Shown here one piece after another: positions 5,873 to 6,163 of a stretch of 6,163 nt of DNA; position 1 is the stretch's first letter; the number at the start of each line of letters is the position of its first letter. A program made the position numbers and the translations under genes. The notes under the pieces were generated by a model. The model did no database searches, had not been told where the DNA came from, and was given only the letters and a program-made list of their open reading frames with translations. Source of the stretch: DATIXJ01 sp035518715 (GTDB lineage: Bacteria > Bacteroidota > Ignavibacteria > UBA10030 > SZUA-254). The DNA lies in assembly GCA_035518715.1 (NCBI GenBank), contig DATIXJ010000055.1, positions 1 to 6,163 on the forward strand, written 5' to 3'.

Positions 5873-6163
5873 CTATCCCTTGATAGTTGCCTTCCCGAGA
5901 TCTTCTTTAGTTGATGGGCCCTGGAAGAGCCGTCCGTTGAAGACCTTCAAATTGAAAAAGTGTGAAAGAACCATATTGTCCACCCAATCTCTCCAGCGGC
6001 TCACCTGTCGCGGATTGGCTGCAAGTTCCAGCTCGTAGAACTCGCCCTGGACGGAGGAAATGAACTTGAGACGGAGAGCGAAAAACGCGACAAGCATCAC
6101 TTCCGCGAAGACGGTAATGTACTGTCCGATGGCAAACAGCTGCGTCATCGATCCCCATTCCAC
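5873..6163 (-). CDS. Small single-helix membrane protein of unknown function, 5' end at or beyond the right edge
   Basis: I do not recognise this protein. From the ATG at 6148 it has 91 residues: a hydrophobic helix at about 4-25 (rich in Phe, Val, Ala and Leu) followed by RLKF. That arrangement suggests a single inner-membrane anchor with a cytoplasmic tail of roughly 65 residues. The tail holds a Trp/Arg-rich stretch, RWRDWVD (51-57), and ends in a polar segment (GKATIKG). GGGGA sits three bases before that ATG, which is close for a ribosome site. The frame stays open to the window edge, including a GTG at 6163, so the true start could lie upstream. The stop is two bases before the AAA+/Fis regulator gene, making the two an operon and suggesting that the tail could anchor or sense for the regulator. 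That role is inferred only from position. Confidence 0.65.
   Translation of the reverse strand: MEWGSMTQLFAIGQYITVFAEVMLVAFFALRLKFISSVQGEFYELELAANPRQVSRWRDWVDNMVLSHFFNLKVFNGRLFQGPSTKEDLGKATIKG
5876..5880 (-). promoter_or_regulatory. Shine-Dalgarno of the AAA+/Fis regulator, inside the upstream gene's end
   Basis: AGGGA on the minus strand lies five bases before the regulator ATG (5870-5868) and within the last two sense codons and the stop (AAG GGA TAG) of the upstream membrane-protein gene. This placement implies translational coupling of the pair. It is the clearest ribosome-binding site in the window. Confidence 0.6.

Overview
This is a gene-dense bacterial window of moderate GC content. 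It holds five complete protein genes plus one gene cut by the right edge, and perhaps the first codons of another at the left edge. No rRNA, tRNA, CRISPR array, insertion sequence or phage gene was seen. Three candidate promoters share a TTG-N20-TAnnTT layout, which resembles the primary-sigma promoter of Bacteroidota. Together with the weak or absent Shine-Dalgarno sequences at most starts and a eukaryote-like alanine aminotransferase, this points to a member of the Bacteroidota/Chlorobiota/Ignavibacteria (FCB) group. That placement is an inference, not a demonstrated assignment.

The left half (about 1-3576) is read on the minus strand. In transcription order it encodes uridine kinase (udk, 3576 to 2941), an M16-family zinc peptidase (2866 to 1553) and a class I/II aminotransferase of the alanine aminotransferase type (1501 to 53). 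The peptidase has its own good candidate promoter in the 62-75 bp after udk. The aminotransferase follows the peptidase by 51 bp with no visible promoter, so it is probably co-transcribed. These are pyrimidine salvage, protein/peptide processing and amino-acid metabolism functions with no obvious shared pathway.

An 84-bp divergent intergenic region (3577-3660) separates udk from a plus-strand membrane-bound family 2 glycosyltransferase (3661-4773). It carries back-to-back candidate promoters and, between them, a perfect 12-bp palindrome. Both transcripts are predicted to have almost no 5' leader. After the glycosyltransferase come three alternating copies of one GC-rich 8-mer that form a terminator, most convincingly for the convergent minus-strand gene.

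The right part (4842-6163) is a tightly coupled minus-strand pair: a small one-helix membrane protein of unknown function (cut by or starting near the right edge), then a stand-alone AAA+/Fis-type regulator. The regulator looks like a sigma-54 activator, but the GAFTGA sigma-54 contact motif is absent, the Walker B Asp is Glu, and it has no sensory domain. This pair is the most unusual item in the window. It may be a non-sigma-54 regulator paired with a membrane partner, but the sequence alone does not establish a new system.
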